NCBI GenBank assembly: GCA_963693285.1
Contig: OY848919.1
Location: 6,044,136-6,108,135, forward strand
DNA from: Xestospongia muta
Taxonomy: Eukaryota > Porifera > Demospongiae > Haplosclerida > Petrosiidae
Direction: 5' to 3'
DNA: 64,000 nt
Below are positions 32,530 to 43,077 of this stretch, one piece after another (within the stretch, counting starts at the first letter, position 1; every line of letters begins with the position of its first letter). Under the pieces are notes generated by a model. It made no database searches. It was not told where the DNA came from and saw only the letters and a list, made by a program, of their open reading frames with translations. A program made the translations under genes and the position numbers.

Positions 32530-32937
32530 CTATTTTTCATGTTTCTTTGCGATGTCAATAGTGCAGTCACTTTCTTCCAAGAAATCCATTCCCATGATTG
32601 CCTCAGTGGTAAGAGAATCAACGATTGTTATTCTCATGTGAAACGTATCTTTTTCTAATTTGATAGAAATGTTGGTATACCCATGGACATGAAGTGGCGT
32701 TCCCTCGACTCCAACAAGTCGTGGCCCAGTCCAAGGTATCAACTGACAGTCTGAAGGTTGTACTACCTCCCAGATATCTCTTCTAATCAGAGTAACATCT
32801 GAGCCAGTGTCTAAATTAAAAGAAACAGGTAAGTTATGAATGGTTGCAGTAATTTTATAAGTTGAAGTTGAAGTAATTGGAGATACTTGTATGTACTGTT
32901 GAGTCTCTTGGTGGTAACCCTTGCTAGCTCGACTCAC
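32530..32937 (-). CDS. Retrotransposon aspartic protease (Ty3/gypsy-like), fragment
   Basis: 135 codons, minus strand, frame-shifted relative to gag and overlapping its end. FNLDTGSDVTLIRRDIW carries the DTG(S) active-site motif; AIMGMDFLEE is the second conserved block (usual ILGxDFL). The frame then ends where the element is broken off. No reverse transcriptase, RNase H or integrase follows. The protein would act in processing the gag-pol product, but this copy cannot be autonomous. Confidence 0.85.
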   Translation of the reverse strand: MSRASKGYHQETQQYIQVSPITSTSTYKITATIHNLPVSFNLDTGSDVTLIRRDIWEVVQPSDCQLIPWTGPRLVGVEGTPLHVHGYTNISIKLEKDTFHMRITIVDSLTTEAIMGMDFLEESDCTIDIAKKHEK

Positions 32938-33745
32938 AGCTGCAAGGGTGTCTCGTTTCCCTGCTGGCTACTAGGTCGTCGAACTGCACACCCCCGAGCA
33001 TAATGACCTTTCCTTCCGCACTTTCTACAAATTACTTCCGTCGAAGGTGGAGAGCGTTTTTGCTCCTGGGTGGGAGGGGCTCGTCTTGTATTACGATCTC
33101 TGCTGCTACTACCGAACGACAGATTTTGTTCGAGTTTCTCTACTCTCTCCATCATCTGCTTCATCATGGACATAATGGCATCGGAGGAGTCTTTTGTAAC
33201 CGATGACACGGGGTTATCATCTTGTTTTATCTGTGCCACTCGAGCCGCTTTAGGTCGGGCAAATGACTCCATCTCGAGAGTAGCAACTACTGCCTCATCT
33301 AACTTCCGTGGGCGCGACTGCTTGACACTAAAAGCAACCTGTGGATTGTCTAGCTGGTTTAGGAAGTGATTCATTGCTAGTAGATCTCTAGCGTCTTCTT
33401 GCAAGTCAGTGAATGCTTTATCAACTAAGATCTTGAGGTCTTCAGCATAATCGTCCTCTGCTTCCTTCTGGTCTGGAACTCTGCCTGGTACAATTCTCGT
33501 TTGCATTTTGGTTCGAATCTTTCTTGCAGAGCTGTCTTAGATTGTTCATAACTAGCTCTCGCTTCTTCTGTGAACTTTTGATATGCAGTTTGAGCTCTCT
33601 TGGTTAGTCTGGCTCTCAGCCAGAGGAGCTTGGCTGCATCATCCCAAGCGTTGACTGCAGCAACATTCTCAAAATGAGCAATCCACTGATCCCAACTGCC
33701 TTCTCCTGTGAAAGGCTCCGGTAGGACTAATGGTCGAGCTGCCAT
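32934..33745 (-). pseudogene. Retrotransposon gag (Ty3/gypsy-like), frame-shifted
   Basis: Starts MAARPLVLPEPFTGEGSW at 33745. Conserved gag blocks WDQWIAHFENVAAVNAW, KLLWLRARLTKRAQTAYQKF and ERFEPKCKRELYQAEFQTRR follow. Near 33470 the frame changes and continues as EDDYAEDLKILVDKAF. The zinc knuckle CRKCGRKGHYARGC (CX2CX4HX4C) lies near the end. The single frame change makes this copy inactive unless it is programmed, which is unlikely at this position. More GC-rich than the surroundings, as expected for a foreign element. Confidence 0.85.
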
Positions 33746-33770
33746 AATTCCAGAAGAAGACTAACTGAAG

Positions 33771-33788
33771 ATCCTACCCACTGCGCCA
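33771..33788 (-). promoter_or_regulatory. Candidate tRNA primer-binding site
   Basis: On the minus strand, TGGCGCAGTGGGTAGGAT begins one base after the inner end of the LTR, the position and TGG start expected for a PBS. It also fits the tRNA A-box pattern, which is probably coincidental here. Confidence 0.6.
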
Positions 33789-33789
33789 A

Positions 33790-34050
33790 TGTAATGCAAC
33801 GACTGTACCAACAGAGAGTTCCGTGTTCTCAACTTTGACTTAACACACACACACATAGCAAAATACACAACTTAAATAAAGTTTACAAACAAAGAACAAT
33901 ATAAAAGAATAATAAACAAGAGCAAGGTAACCAGACAACAAAGAAGTATAGACTAAATATGATAAGGTCTAATTAGCACATTAACACTAATTAACAGGTC
34001 AGTCTGTACAACAATAAACAAAGGTAAGGTCTTAAGTGAACTGCATTACA
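33790..34050 (-). mobile_element. 5' LTR of the gypsy-like element, 261 bp
   Basis: Ends are a perfect 9-base inverted repeat, TGTAATGCA ... TGCATTACA, beginning TG and ending CA, directly next to the PBS and 45 bases upstream of gag. The partner 3' LTR is missing with the rest of pol. Confidence 0.8.
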
Positions 34051-35130
34051 CTAAATCTACATGGTGTCCAGCAAGTGCATTTTGATAATTAGTTTTCTCC
34101 ATCTTAGAATTTACAAAGGAAGGCATATGTGTACAGTAACAATATATTTGTAAAACAATCTAAAAATAATCTCCATACTACACCTCTGACACATTGGACA
34201 AGTTCCAGGCGACATTTTTAACCCCTTTAACGAAATAATTGAGTAGATCACGCAATTGGGTGGAATCACATGATGGCGAAATTAAATTTCCCTCAAGGCA
34301 TAAGCACACTGTTAGTTGAAGAAGACGCCTTGGAAATGATTTAACGTTTTCAAATAGAGCTATAACTAGTTTCTAACTTTAATTTTAAAGTGTAAAGATG
34401 TCAGTACAGTGGATTAACGAGTAGGGCTGTTATTATGCATGGCTACACGTAAGTCAGACCCACATCTCCTTATGTCATTTGTTTACTTTATATTATGTTG
34501 ACGTCATACCTGAGTAATAGCTAGTAGGAATAGTAAAGTACCATATAGGTTGTCTATATATTGTAGTATGAATACAAGTGATTATATATGTAATATATTT
34601 AGTTATTGAACTGTTGAAGACTGTAAGTATACAAATATATTTGGTGTGATACTGTGAAAAACAGTCATCACCTTTCCCAGTATGACAACCTTGGCTATAC
34701 CACTAAGTATCTTTTCTCATCTTATAGCAGTAGTGACACTTGTAACATCTCTTGTTTGGCTTCTGTGGGAAGTAACTCTGGCAAAACTATTTTACTGGTA
34801 ATATAGATGGATGGCCATCGCATTTCAACTATTGTATGAGCTGATGAGTTGAATTCCAAGATTGAGGCAAAAATAATTATGTTGTAAAATGATGGTTCAG
34901 AAAGAAGACAGTGAAAAATGTAAGCATTTGTTATAGCTATCTATTACCAATGTATGCATATATAGCATATCTGCCTACAAGCTTGAATGTTGTAGTACTT
35001 TTTTGAGACCTTTCTTTAAACATGTTTTCAGCTGTTCTGATAATAACCTTCTGGTTGCGCTAATGCAAATTGTTTACAAAGTGTAGCTATCTTTTGATTT
35101 TCATAAGTCTATCTCTAGAGATTCGATTTG

Positions 35131-35386
35131 CTATTGGTGCATAAAGATAGCAAGGATTTTATTTCCAATAGCCATATACACAGAGGATAATCATATTATC
35201 CCTGTAATTATCTTAAATACACTTTAAAGCTTCATCTCCCATACAGGTTCGGGCATACCCTGTTTGTTTCCTCTACAATCAAAAAATGATACTGTAAAGA
35301 AGAGGAGAAAAGTGGCAATTAGACATGTTAGCATGGTCAAATGTGTTCCTGTTGGATCAATAAATGGAGCAACTTCTTACTTCAAT
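35131..35386 (-). pseudogene. R3 minus-strand membrane-protein remnant (copy A)
   Basis: Minus strand reads APFIDPTGTHLTMLTCLIAT, FLLFFTVSFFDCRGNKQG, MPEPVWEMKL, stop, SVFKIITGII, stop, LSSVYMAIGNKILAIFMHQ. The same reading in copy C (63419-63690) has only one stop. It looks like two membrane segments with a short polar loop. Copy B (39689-40039) is open but shifted in frame for part of its length. The family is unknown. Confidence 0.45.
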
Positions 35387-35601
35387 TGTTTTGTATTATC
35401 TAGTTTGTGTACTTGAATCAAGAGAATAATCAGTAGGTTTAGCTAAGTCAACTGATTGTGGTGATGTAGTTGTATGTATTTCAAGTAAATAATTATTACT
35501 TTTTCCATGTCACTTAAAAATGATCTTGTAACACTGTTGATAATTTTTTGGAAAAAAATGATTGCATTTGTTTATTTTCCAACAAAGTGTGAAGTAGCCA
35601 A

Positions 35602-35849
35602 TCAAGTAAATCTGATAATAGTTGTGGTAGAACCAATAGATCTAGAGTTATCATGTGAGCAGCTAATAATGAAAGTAAAAAAATGCATATATGCTCTTTG
35701 CATTTAATTACACAAGATCACCATTTGAAAGATTAAACTTGTGTTTGTTCATTATATCATTATGCCTGTTTTAAAGTTACAAATTTATTTCATGAATTAT
35801 TATTTATTACCTAGGTTCATCATCCTCATAAAGACCAAATTCCTCGTCA
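35602..35849 (-). pseudogene. R3 exon module, minus strand (39-nt exon plus last exon)
   Basis: Exon 35849-35811 (39 nt) reads DEEFGLYEDDEPS with the last codon split by the intron. The intron (35810-35663) starts GTAATA and ends TTATTAG. The last exon 35662-35602 reads CSHDNSRSIGSTTTIIRFT, then TGA. Compared with the two 54-nt copies the exon has lost exactly five codons and keeps its frame. Acidic then Ser/Thr-rich, like a cytoplasmic tail. Upstream exons were not found, so the copy may be incomplete. Confidence 0.5.
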
Positions 35850-36235
35850 CTGCAGAAGTTGATGAAGAACATAGAAATTATTGTATTTAAGTTAAACACA
35901 TTCTACAATAAGAGGATTGTTTATCTTTCATCTATGTTATGTAAAATGAGCAAAAACATGCTTACATTTAACATACTTTATGTAATAAAGATAAACATTT
36001 ATGATCTCTATGTACATAACTGTTATTACTAATAATTTAAAGGTTCTCCAAAAGTGTACTTTTATAATATATATTAGAATATGAATTTCAATTGACTTTC
36101 ATCATTTAAGAAAAGCAATCTACAGTTCAATTTTTTGGCAACTATGAAAATATTCAATGTTATATTTATATAAAACAGGTTGTAGTTTAGATCAAACTTT
36201 AAGCATAATCTTTTTATAAATTTCCTTTCAATATT

Positions 36236-36735
36236 ACGATAGTTTCTTAAGTTAATTCTAGTGATGGAGCTAAGAGGATAGTTGATAGATGCAGTATTTC
36301 AAGATCAACTAATTACTTACTGTATAAAAGTTTATTTAATTAATATAAATGCTCATAATAATCTGGGATGCTCTGACTTGTGCATGTGTCAACTTAGTGT
36401 TATTATTTCCTTAATTCTGCAGACATAGCAATAATAGTTGTCATTAATAAATAAGTATCTAAGTATTTTACTAAATTGCCTGTCAATAATTAGGATAGTT
36501 TCATAATATAATTATAGTTATAGAGCTAAGACAATAGTTGATAGATGCAACGTTTCAATATCAACTAATTACTTACTTATAAAAACGTTTATTTAATAAT
36601 ATAACTATAAATTCTCATCATGATCTGGGATCCTCTGACTTGTACATGTGTCAACTCAGTGTTATTACTTACTTTAATTCTGTAGACAAAGCAATAATAT
36701 TTGTCATTAATAAAATAAGTATTTATACTACTATA
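36236..36735. repeat. About 250-bp tandem duplication inside the left arm
   Basis: Units 36236-36480 and 36485-36735 share ggagctaagaggatagttg-like, atcaactaattacttact and tctgggat...ctctgacttgt blocks. The right arm has a single unit (about 42590-42830), so the duplication arose after the inversion or was lost on the other side. Confidence 0.8.
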
Positions 36736-37015
36736 TAGACTGACTTGATTTTACTATTATGATATTAGTGAATATTATGAACAAGCATGTTTACTATCAT
36801 AACTTAGACCAATCTGATATGATCGACAATCTATGACTATAATTTTAATTTGAAAAACAAAATAGTATATTCAGCAATTATATCAACAATTAACTGCATG
36901 TTATGTTATGTTCAAACGTCCAGTTTACATAAAATAACAAAAGAAAATGTAATGTTATACAAAAATGATATATACAGTATATATAGCGTTATATACACAT
37001 AGATGTAGAAATATG

Positions 37016-38524
37016 TCAGTTAGTACACTCAAGTGACTGTCCCATCTCATTATTATACTCTTCTTCCTGATCCATATATCTCTCATAATGTTCTTCAGCT
37101 ATTAAATGTATGTTGACTTCATTCTCTCTCACACGTAACTTGTAACGGCTAGCTAGTACCAGAAACACAATCAGTATAATAAGAATGATCACACTCTTAG
37201 CTATGAAATAATAAACACTTTGGCATATTGCCTCTTGTTTACACGAAAATAGATATTTGCTGTTAATAGAGATAACATAACCAACACCTTGTGCTGCATA
37301 CCATAATCCAACCATCAATCCTCTCATTTCATGTGGAGATTGAGCTATTGTAAATGCTAAAGATGTTGGGAAAATCAAAGCAAATGCTATTCCATAAAAA
37401 CAATGAGGTACAATAGCAGCTTTGTATGAGGTTGTGTCAAAAAGAAAATGATTCTTGCAAGCAAGCATTATAACAGAATATAATGTAGTAAATAATGAGA
37501 AAATTAGTCCAACTCCAATTCTTTTAAGCATACTTGGAATGTAATTATGAAAACAAGGATATATTATCAATTGATAGAAGAGAATTAAAAAAGAAGCTAC
37601 TAAAGAATGTAATCCATTTTTGAACATAAAACATTCAAAAAATGACAAATCTTCATCTGATTTATAGTAACTGATCCATTTAACCTCCTCAGCACAAACA
37701 AGACCAACAATACAGATAAATAATGGTGCCAATCGCATAACAACTATGACATTCTCTACTTGTTCCTCTGTGAATGGTCCACCATATTTTGCTTTTCCTA
37801 GTTCTATCCTGGAAGGATAATTCTCCTCACAATAGGTCAAAGCACTACGATTCCTGGGATACTTGTTTTTCCTGGCATAATTGAGTACTTTAGCAATCAA
37901 TTTGACAGGATTGACAATGTGAGATGTAGTATCCACCCAATGTTTAAAAATAAAGTTAGTGACAATGACAATAGACACAGCCACACCTGATAACACATAT
38001 GACACAACAAAGAACTGATTTATCAAGCATTGCATAATTATGACAATACAAAAAATTGCAGGTAAACTCAGTGAATGCCAATATATAATAGCACTTAGCT
38101 TGTCACCTGAAGCACCAATTGCTTGATCAATGTTAAATTGGACAATATTTGATCGTACACATGAGTATCCAATAATTTGTAGCAAATACCCAACACCACT
38201 TAATATAAGAAATAGCACATTTTGATGTAAAAAATTCTTGATGTTATAACACAAACCAGCAGTCAGCCATGACAAAAATGTTAGATATACACCAGTAATG
38301 GTAGATGTATACCTACCTACTTTTATATCAGCAAGCAGACCAAAGAAGGGAAATAAAAGGAAAAAAAGACAATATCCAATATCAAAGACAATGTGATGAC
38401 CATCACTATTACCATCATAGAGATTTGCTGCAAAACTTTGAATGAAACTAAAATGAACATACATAGAGACATCCCAGAGGATGACAATCAGTATTGATCG
38501 AGAGTTGACTAAAAATCTTAACAT
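37016..38524 (-). CDS. POT/SLC15-like 12-TM transporter, subgroup B (left arm)
   Basis: Intact 502 residues from MLRFLVNSRS. The frame is open 18 codons further upstream, but the sister genes start here, so I chose this Met. Same motifs as 18551-20059: GLLADIKVGRY, IDQAIGASGDKLSA, NYARKNKYPRNRSALTY, SPHEMRG, KLRVRENEVN, LECTN end. Local differences from its sisters: WEENYPSRL is CEENYPSRI, LGKEKY is LGKAKY, and SQCFYG is PHCFYG. These sit in the otherwise most conserved loop and may alter function. Divergently oriented to 40794-42302. Confidence 0.82.
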   Translation of the reverse strand: MLRFLVNSRSILIVILWDVSMYVHFSFIQSFAANLYDGNSDGHHIVFDIGYCLFFLLFPFFGLLADIKVGRYTSTITGVYLTFLSWLTAGLCYNIKNFLHQNVLFLILSGVGYLLQIIGYSCVRSNIVQFNIDQAIGASGDKLSAIIYWHSLSLPAIFCIVIIMQCLINQFFVVSYVLSGVAVSIVIVTNFIFKHWVDTTSHIVNPVKLIAKVLNYARKNKYPRNRSALTYCEENYPSRIELGKAKYGGPFTEEQVENVIVVMRLAPLFICIVGLVCAEEVKWISYYKSDEDLSFFECFMFKNGLHSLVASFLILFYQLIIYPCFHNYIPSMLKRIGVGLIFSLFTTLYSVIMLACKNHFLFDTTSYKAAIVPHCFYGIAFALIFPTSLAFTIAQSPHEMRGLMVGLWYAAQGVGYVISINSKYLFSCKQEAICQSVYYFIAKSVIILIILIVFLVLASRYKLRVRENEVNIHLIAEEHYERYMDQEEEYNNEMGQSLECTN

Positions 38525-38597
38525 AGTCCAAAAACGTATTGTTGAATAAGTAGTTGGACTAAAGATAGTGATAATCAAAGAAATCGAATGTCTTTAC

Positions 38598-38626
38598 TTT
38601 CAATATAAACATTAGTAATGTTTATA
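38598..38626. repeat. Perfect 13-bp hairpin in a transporter 5' flank
   Basis: aatataaacatta / taatgtttatatt around one base, about 75 bases upstream of the start at 38524. Other subgroup-B flanks have only the acattactaatgtttatatt half. Confidence 0.6.
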
Positions 38627-38748
38627 TTGACAACAACTTACGCAATATTTAAACAAACATTCTTGATATGTTTATCTTTCACATCACACATGTAAGATAA
38701 ACAACTAAGCCTTTGACGCATTGGACAAATCCTAGACGTCATACATTC

Positions 38749-38818
<70 letters not shown>
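38749..38818. repeat. (AAT)n microsatellite, about 70 bp
   Basis: Near-perfect AAT trinucleotide run at a place where copy A of R3 has only aataatt. Confidence 0.95.
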
Positions 38819-39688
38819 TGGGTAGATCACGCAATTCGGTGGAATCACGTGATGGCGAAATTAAATTTCCCTCAAGGCATAAGACACTGTTAGTGGAAGA
38901 CGACGCCTTGGAAATGATTTAACATTTTCAAATAGAGCTTTCTAACTTTATTTTAAACTGTAAGGGAGTCAGTACGGTGGATTAACGAATAAGTCTGTTC
39001 TTATGTATGACTACACGCAAGTCAGAGCCACATTTGTTTATCATTGTGTACTTTATATTGTGTGACGTCATACCTGAGTAATAGCTAGTAGGAATAATAA
39101 AGTACCATATAGGTTGTCTATATATTGTAGTATGAATACAAGTGATTATATATGTAATATATTTAGTTATTGAACTGTTGAAGAGTGTAAGTATCTAAAA
39201 ATATAACATTTGGTGTGATACTGTAAGAAACAGTCATCACTCATCCCAGCATGGCAGAGGTCTATACTGTAATCTTGACAATACCACTAATTATCTTTTC
39301 TCATTTCATAGTTGTAGCAGCAGCGACACTGGTAACATTTCTTGTTTAGTTTCTGTAGGAAGTGACTCTGGCAAAACCTTTTCACTGGTAACATAGATGG
39401 ATGGCAATTGCATTTTCGACTATTGTATGAGCTGATAAGTTGAATTCAAAGGTTGAGGCAAAAAAAATAATTATCTTGTGAAATGATAGTTCAGAAAGAA
39501 GACAGTGACAAATGTAAGCATTTGTTATAGGTATTTGTTATAGCCAATGTATGTATGTATATATAGCATTTCTGCCTACAAGCTCGAATGCTATAGTACT
39601 TTTATTTAAACCTTTCTTTAAATGTGGTTTGAACAGTTCTGGAAAAAAGTCCTACTGGTGCTAATGTCAAATTTTTTACTAAGTATAG

Positions 39689-40039
39689 CTAACTTCCAGT
39701 TTCCATAAATCTATCTCTAGAGATTAGATTTGCTATTGGTGCATAAAGATAGCAAGGAATGTTTTTCAATACCCATATACAGAGAAGGTAAGCATATTTT
39801 TTCCTTGTGAGTATCTTAAATACAATGTAGGGTTTCCTTCTCCAATACAGGTACCTTGTTTTTTTCTGTACAATCAAAAATGATTCTGTAAAGAAGAGGA
39901 AAAAGGTATAAATTAGAAATGTTGGCAGGGTCAAATGTGGTCTTGTTGGAGCAATAAATGGAAATGGAGCAACTACAACTGTTTTTAGTTCATTGGAACA
40001 TTTGTTTATTTTCCAACAAGGTGAGAAATAGCCAATCAA
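39689..40039 (-). pseudogene. R3 minus-strand membrane-protein remnant (copy B)
   Basis: Open frame of 116 codons: NELKTVVVAPFPFIAPTRPH, LTLPTFLIYTFFLFFTESFL, then a shifted reading relative to copies A and C (LYAPIANLISRDRF). The hydrophobic core of the first segment agrees with the other copies. The later part is in a different frame, so the open frame is partly accidental. Confidence 0.4.
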
Positions 40040-40302
40040 ATAAATCTGGTAATAGTTGTGGTAAAAGCAATAGATTCAGAGTTATCATGTGAGCAGCTAA
40101 TAATGAAAGTAAAAAAATGCAAATGTTGTTCTTTACATTTAATTATCCAAGATCACCATTTGCAAGATTAAACTTGTTGTGTTTGTTAATGATGTCATTA
40201 TGCCTGTTTTAAAGTTACAAATTTATCTCATGAATTCTTATTTATTACCTAGGTTCACCATCTTTTTTACCATCATCCTCATAAAGACGAAATTCCTCGT
40301 CC
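40036..40302 (-). pseudogene. R3 exon module, minus strand (54-nt exon plus last exon)
   Basis: Exon 40302-40249 (54 nt) reads DEEFRLYEDDGKKDGEPS (last codon split). Intron GTAATAA to TTATTAG. Last exon 40096-40036 reads CSHDNSESIAFTTTITRFI, then TGA at the same place as in copy A. Splice signals are intact. Confidence 0.5.
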
Positions 40303-40619
40303 CTGCAGAAGTTGATGAGAAATTGTCGTATTCAAGTTAAACACATTCTACAATAAAGGGATTGTTTATCTTTCATCTATGTTATGTAAAATAAGCAGAA
40401 ACGTGCTTACATTTAACATACTTTATGCAAAGATGGGCGTATCTCTCATATCATAAGATTACAACTTTATGTTTTGTACACTTACCTTGTCTCAAGTTTT
40501 AAACTTGATAACATTTATAGAAAATAGACACATTATTAATGTTTATACTGAAAGTAAAACAATCAATTTCTTTTTGTATAACATTCAACTATTGAACTTA
40601 TCTTGTTCTCATAATAAAG

Positions 40620-43048
40620 ATTAGTTGATTATCTTTCATGTGTAATATTAAAGTTATGTTTTATCAACATTCATTAAGATTAACATGTAATATGTTACAT
40701 TACTAATGGTTATATTGAAAGTAAAGACATTCGATTTCTTTTATTATCACTATCTTTAGTCCAACTACTTATCTTACAATACGTTTTTGGACTATGTTAA
40801 GGTTTTTAGTCAACTCTCGATCAATACTGATTGTTATTTTTTGGGATGTCTCTATGTATGTTTATATAAGTTTCATTCAAAGTTTTGCAGCAAATCTCTA
40901 TGATGGTAATAGTGATGGTCATCACATTGTCTTTGATATTGGATACTGTCTTTTTTTCTTTTTATTTCCCTTCTTTGGTCTGCTTGCTGATGTAAAAGTA
41001 GGTAGGTATACATCTATCATTACTGGTGTATATCTAACATTTTTGTCATGGCTGACTGCTGGTTTGTGTTATAACATCAAGAATTTTTTACATCAAAATG
41101 TGCTATTTCTTATATTAAGTGGTGTTGGGTATTTGCTACAAGTGATTGGATACTCGTGTGTACGATCAAATATTGTCCAATTTAACATTGATCAAGCAAT
41201 TGGTGCTTCAGGTGACAAGCTAAGTGCTATTATATACTGGCATTCACTGAGTTTACCTGCAATTATTTGTACTGTCATAATTGTACAATGCTTGATAAAT
41301 CAGTTCTTTGTTGTGTCATATGTGTTATCAGGTGTGGCTGTTTCTATTGTCATTGTCACTAACTTTCTCTTTAAACATTGGGTGGATACTACATCTTATA
41401 TTGTCAATCCTGTCAAATTGATTGTTAAAGTACTCAACTATGCCAGGAAAAACAAGTATCCCAGGAATCGTAGTGCTTTGACTTATTGGGAGGAGAATTA
41501 CCCTTCCAGATTAGATCTAGGAAAGGAAAAATATGGCGGACCATTCACAGAGGAACAGGTGGAAAATGTGAAGGTAGTCATGCGTTTGACACCATTATTT
41601 ATCTGTATTGTTGGTCTTTTTTGTGCTGAGGATGTTAAATGGAATAGTTATTATAAATCAGATGAAGAGTTGTCATTTTTTGATTGCTTTATGTTCAAAA
41701 ATCAATTACATACTTTAGTAACTTCACTTTTAATTCTCTTCTATCAATTGATCATATATCCTTGTTTTCACAGTTACATTCCAAGTATGCTTAAAAGAAT
41801 TGGAGTTGGACTGGTTTTCTCATTATTTACTACAATATATTCTGTTGTAATGCTTGCTTGTAAAAATCATTTTCTTTTTGATACAACCTCATACAAAGCT
41901 ACTATTGTATCTCATTGTTTCTATGGAATAGCATTTGCTTTGATTTTCCCAACATCCTTAGCATTTACAATAGCTCAATCTCCACATGAAATGAGAGGAT
42001 TGATGGTTGGATTATGGTATGGAGCACGTGGTATTGGTTATATTATCACTATTAACAGCAAATATCTATTTTCATATGAAGAAGAGGCAATATGCCAAAG
42101 TGTTTATTATTTCATAGCTAAGAGTGTGATCATTCTTATTATACTGATTGTGTTTCTGGTACTAGCTAGCCGTTACAAGTTACGTGTGAGAGAGAATGAA
42201 GTAAACGTACATTTAATAGCTGAAGAACATTATGAGAAATATATGGATCAGGAAGAAGAGTATAATAATGAGATGGGACTGTCACTTGAGTGTACTAACT
42301 GACATATTTCTACATCTATGTGTATATACAGCTATATCTACTGTATATATCATTTTTGTATAACATTACATTTTCTTTTGTTATTTTATATAAACTGGAC
42401 GTTCGTACATAACATAACATACAGTTAATTTGTTGATATCATTGCTGAAAATACTACTTTTTTTCAAATGAAAATTATAGTCATAGATCATCTATCATTT
42501 CAGATTGGTTATTTTAGTAAACATAGTTGCCATAATATTCACAAATGTCATAATCGTAAAATCAAGTCAGTCTTTATAGTAGTATAGATACTTATTTTAT
42601 TAATGACAACTATTATTGCTATGTCTAAAGAATTAAAGTAAGTAATTACACTAAGTTGACACATGCACAAGTCAGAGCATCCCAAATTATGAGAATTTAT
42701 AGTTATATTATTAAATAATCTTTTTTATAAGTAAGTAAGTAGTTGATCTTGAAACGTTGCATCTATCAACTATTGTCTTAGCTCTATCACTAGAATTATA
42801 TTATGAAACTATCCTAATTATTAACAGGCTTTTAGTAAAAGTTTCTGCTTAAGTTTGGAGTAAACTCCAAGTAGTTTTTATATCAATGTAACATTGAATA
42901 TTTTGATAGAACAAATTGAACTGTAGATTGCTTTTCTTAAATGATGGAAGTCAATTGAAATTCATATTCCAATATATATGATAAAGATACACTTTTGGAG
43001 AACCTTTAAATTATTAGTAATAATAATTATGTCCATAGAGATCATAAA
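40620..43048. repeat. Right arm of the large inverted duplication
   Basis: Reverse complement of 36000-38690; see there. Includes 3' flank 42303-43048, in which no further gene was seen. Confidence 0.85.
40794..42302 (+). CDS. POT/SLC15-like 12-TM transporter, subgroup B (right arm)
   Basis: Intact 502 residues, about 93% identical to the left-arm gene. GLLADVKVGRY, IDQAIGASGDKLSA, NYARKNKYPRNRSALTYWEE, LDLGKEKYGGPF, AFTIAQSPHEMRG and KLRVRENEVN are all conserved, so it keeps the consensus residues that the left-arm gene has changed. Preceded by the usual subgroup-B flank and by R3 copy B with its minus-strand exon module about 500 bases upstream. Confidence 0.83.
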   Translation: MLRFLVNSRSILIVIFWDVSMYVYISFIQSFAANLYDGNSDGHHIVFDIGYCLFFFLFPFFGLLADVKVGRYTSIITGVYLTFLSWLTAGLCYNIKNFLHQNVLFLILSGVGYLLQVIGYSCVRSNIVQFNIDQAIGASGDKLSAIIYWHSLSLPAIICTVIIVQCLINQFFVVSYVLSGVAVSIVIVTNFLFKHWVDTTSYIVNPVKLIVKVLNYARKNKYPRNRSALTYWEENYPSRLDLGKEKYGGPFTEEQVENVKVVMRLTPLFICIVGLFCAEDVKWNSYYKSDEELSFFDCFMFKNQLHTLVTSLLILFYQLIIYPCFHSYIPSMLKRIGVGLVFSLFTTIYSVVMLACKNHFLFDTTSYKATIVSHCFYGIAFALIFPTSLAFTIAQSPHEMRGLMVGLWYGARGIGYIITINSKYLFSYEEEAICQSVYYFIAKSVIILIILIVFLVLASRYKLRVRENEVNVHLIAEEHYEKYMDQEEEYNNEMGLSLECTN

Positions 43049-43077
43049 CGTTGATTATACAGATGTTCATATTAATT

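Larger units (their letters stand above)
34193..35999. repeat. Dispersed repeat R3, copy A (about 1.8 kb)
   Basis: Over 85% identical to 38708-40440 (copy B) and to 62534-64000 (copy C, cut by the window end). Partial copies lie at 31931-32529, 17880-18140 and 59100-59290. It begins with a GC-richer block containing cacgcaattgggtgga and tgatggcgaaattaaattt, and runs up to the 5' flank of a subgroup-B gene in copy B. Coding remnants on the minus strand are listed separately. No terminal repeats were recognised, so it may be a duplicated gene region and not a transposon. Confidence 0.85.
36000..38690. repeat. Left arm of a large inverted duplication
   Basis: Reverse complement of 40620-43048: it contains a whole subgroup-B gene plus about 1 kb of its 3' flank. 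The end point is sharp: tttatgatctctatg at 36000 pairs with catagagatcataaac at 43048. The two arms are separated by 1.9 kb containing R3 copy B. Confidence 0.85.
38708..40440. repeat. Dispersed repeat R3, copy B
   Basis: Copy between the two arms of the inverted duplication, in the same orientation as copies A and C. Its start contains an (AAT)n expansion not present in copy A. Confidence 0.85.

Noticed and set aside
33003..33369. Plus-strand frames of 67 and 99 codons across the retroelement
   Set aside because: Antisense shadows of gag; no family features.
33771..33788. tRNA A-box match TGGCGCAGTGG suggesting a tRNA gene
   Set aside because: No B-box or cloverleaf follows; position next to the LTR end fits a primer-binding site better.
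34273..34344. Short ATG frame MAKLNFPQGISTLLV in R3 copies A and C
   Set aside because: Copy B breaks the frame after 10 codons; 23 codons in a recent repeat is not evidence of coding.
35507..35707. 66-codon plus-strand frame, nearly open in the copy at 63862
   Set aside because: It lies antisense to the better supported R3 last exon; openness in two very similar copies is not independent evidence.
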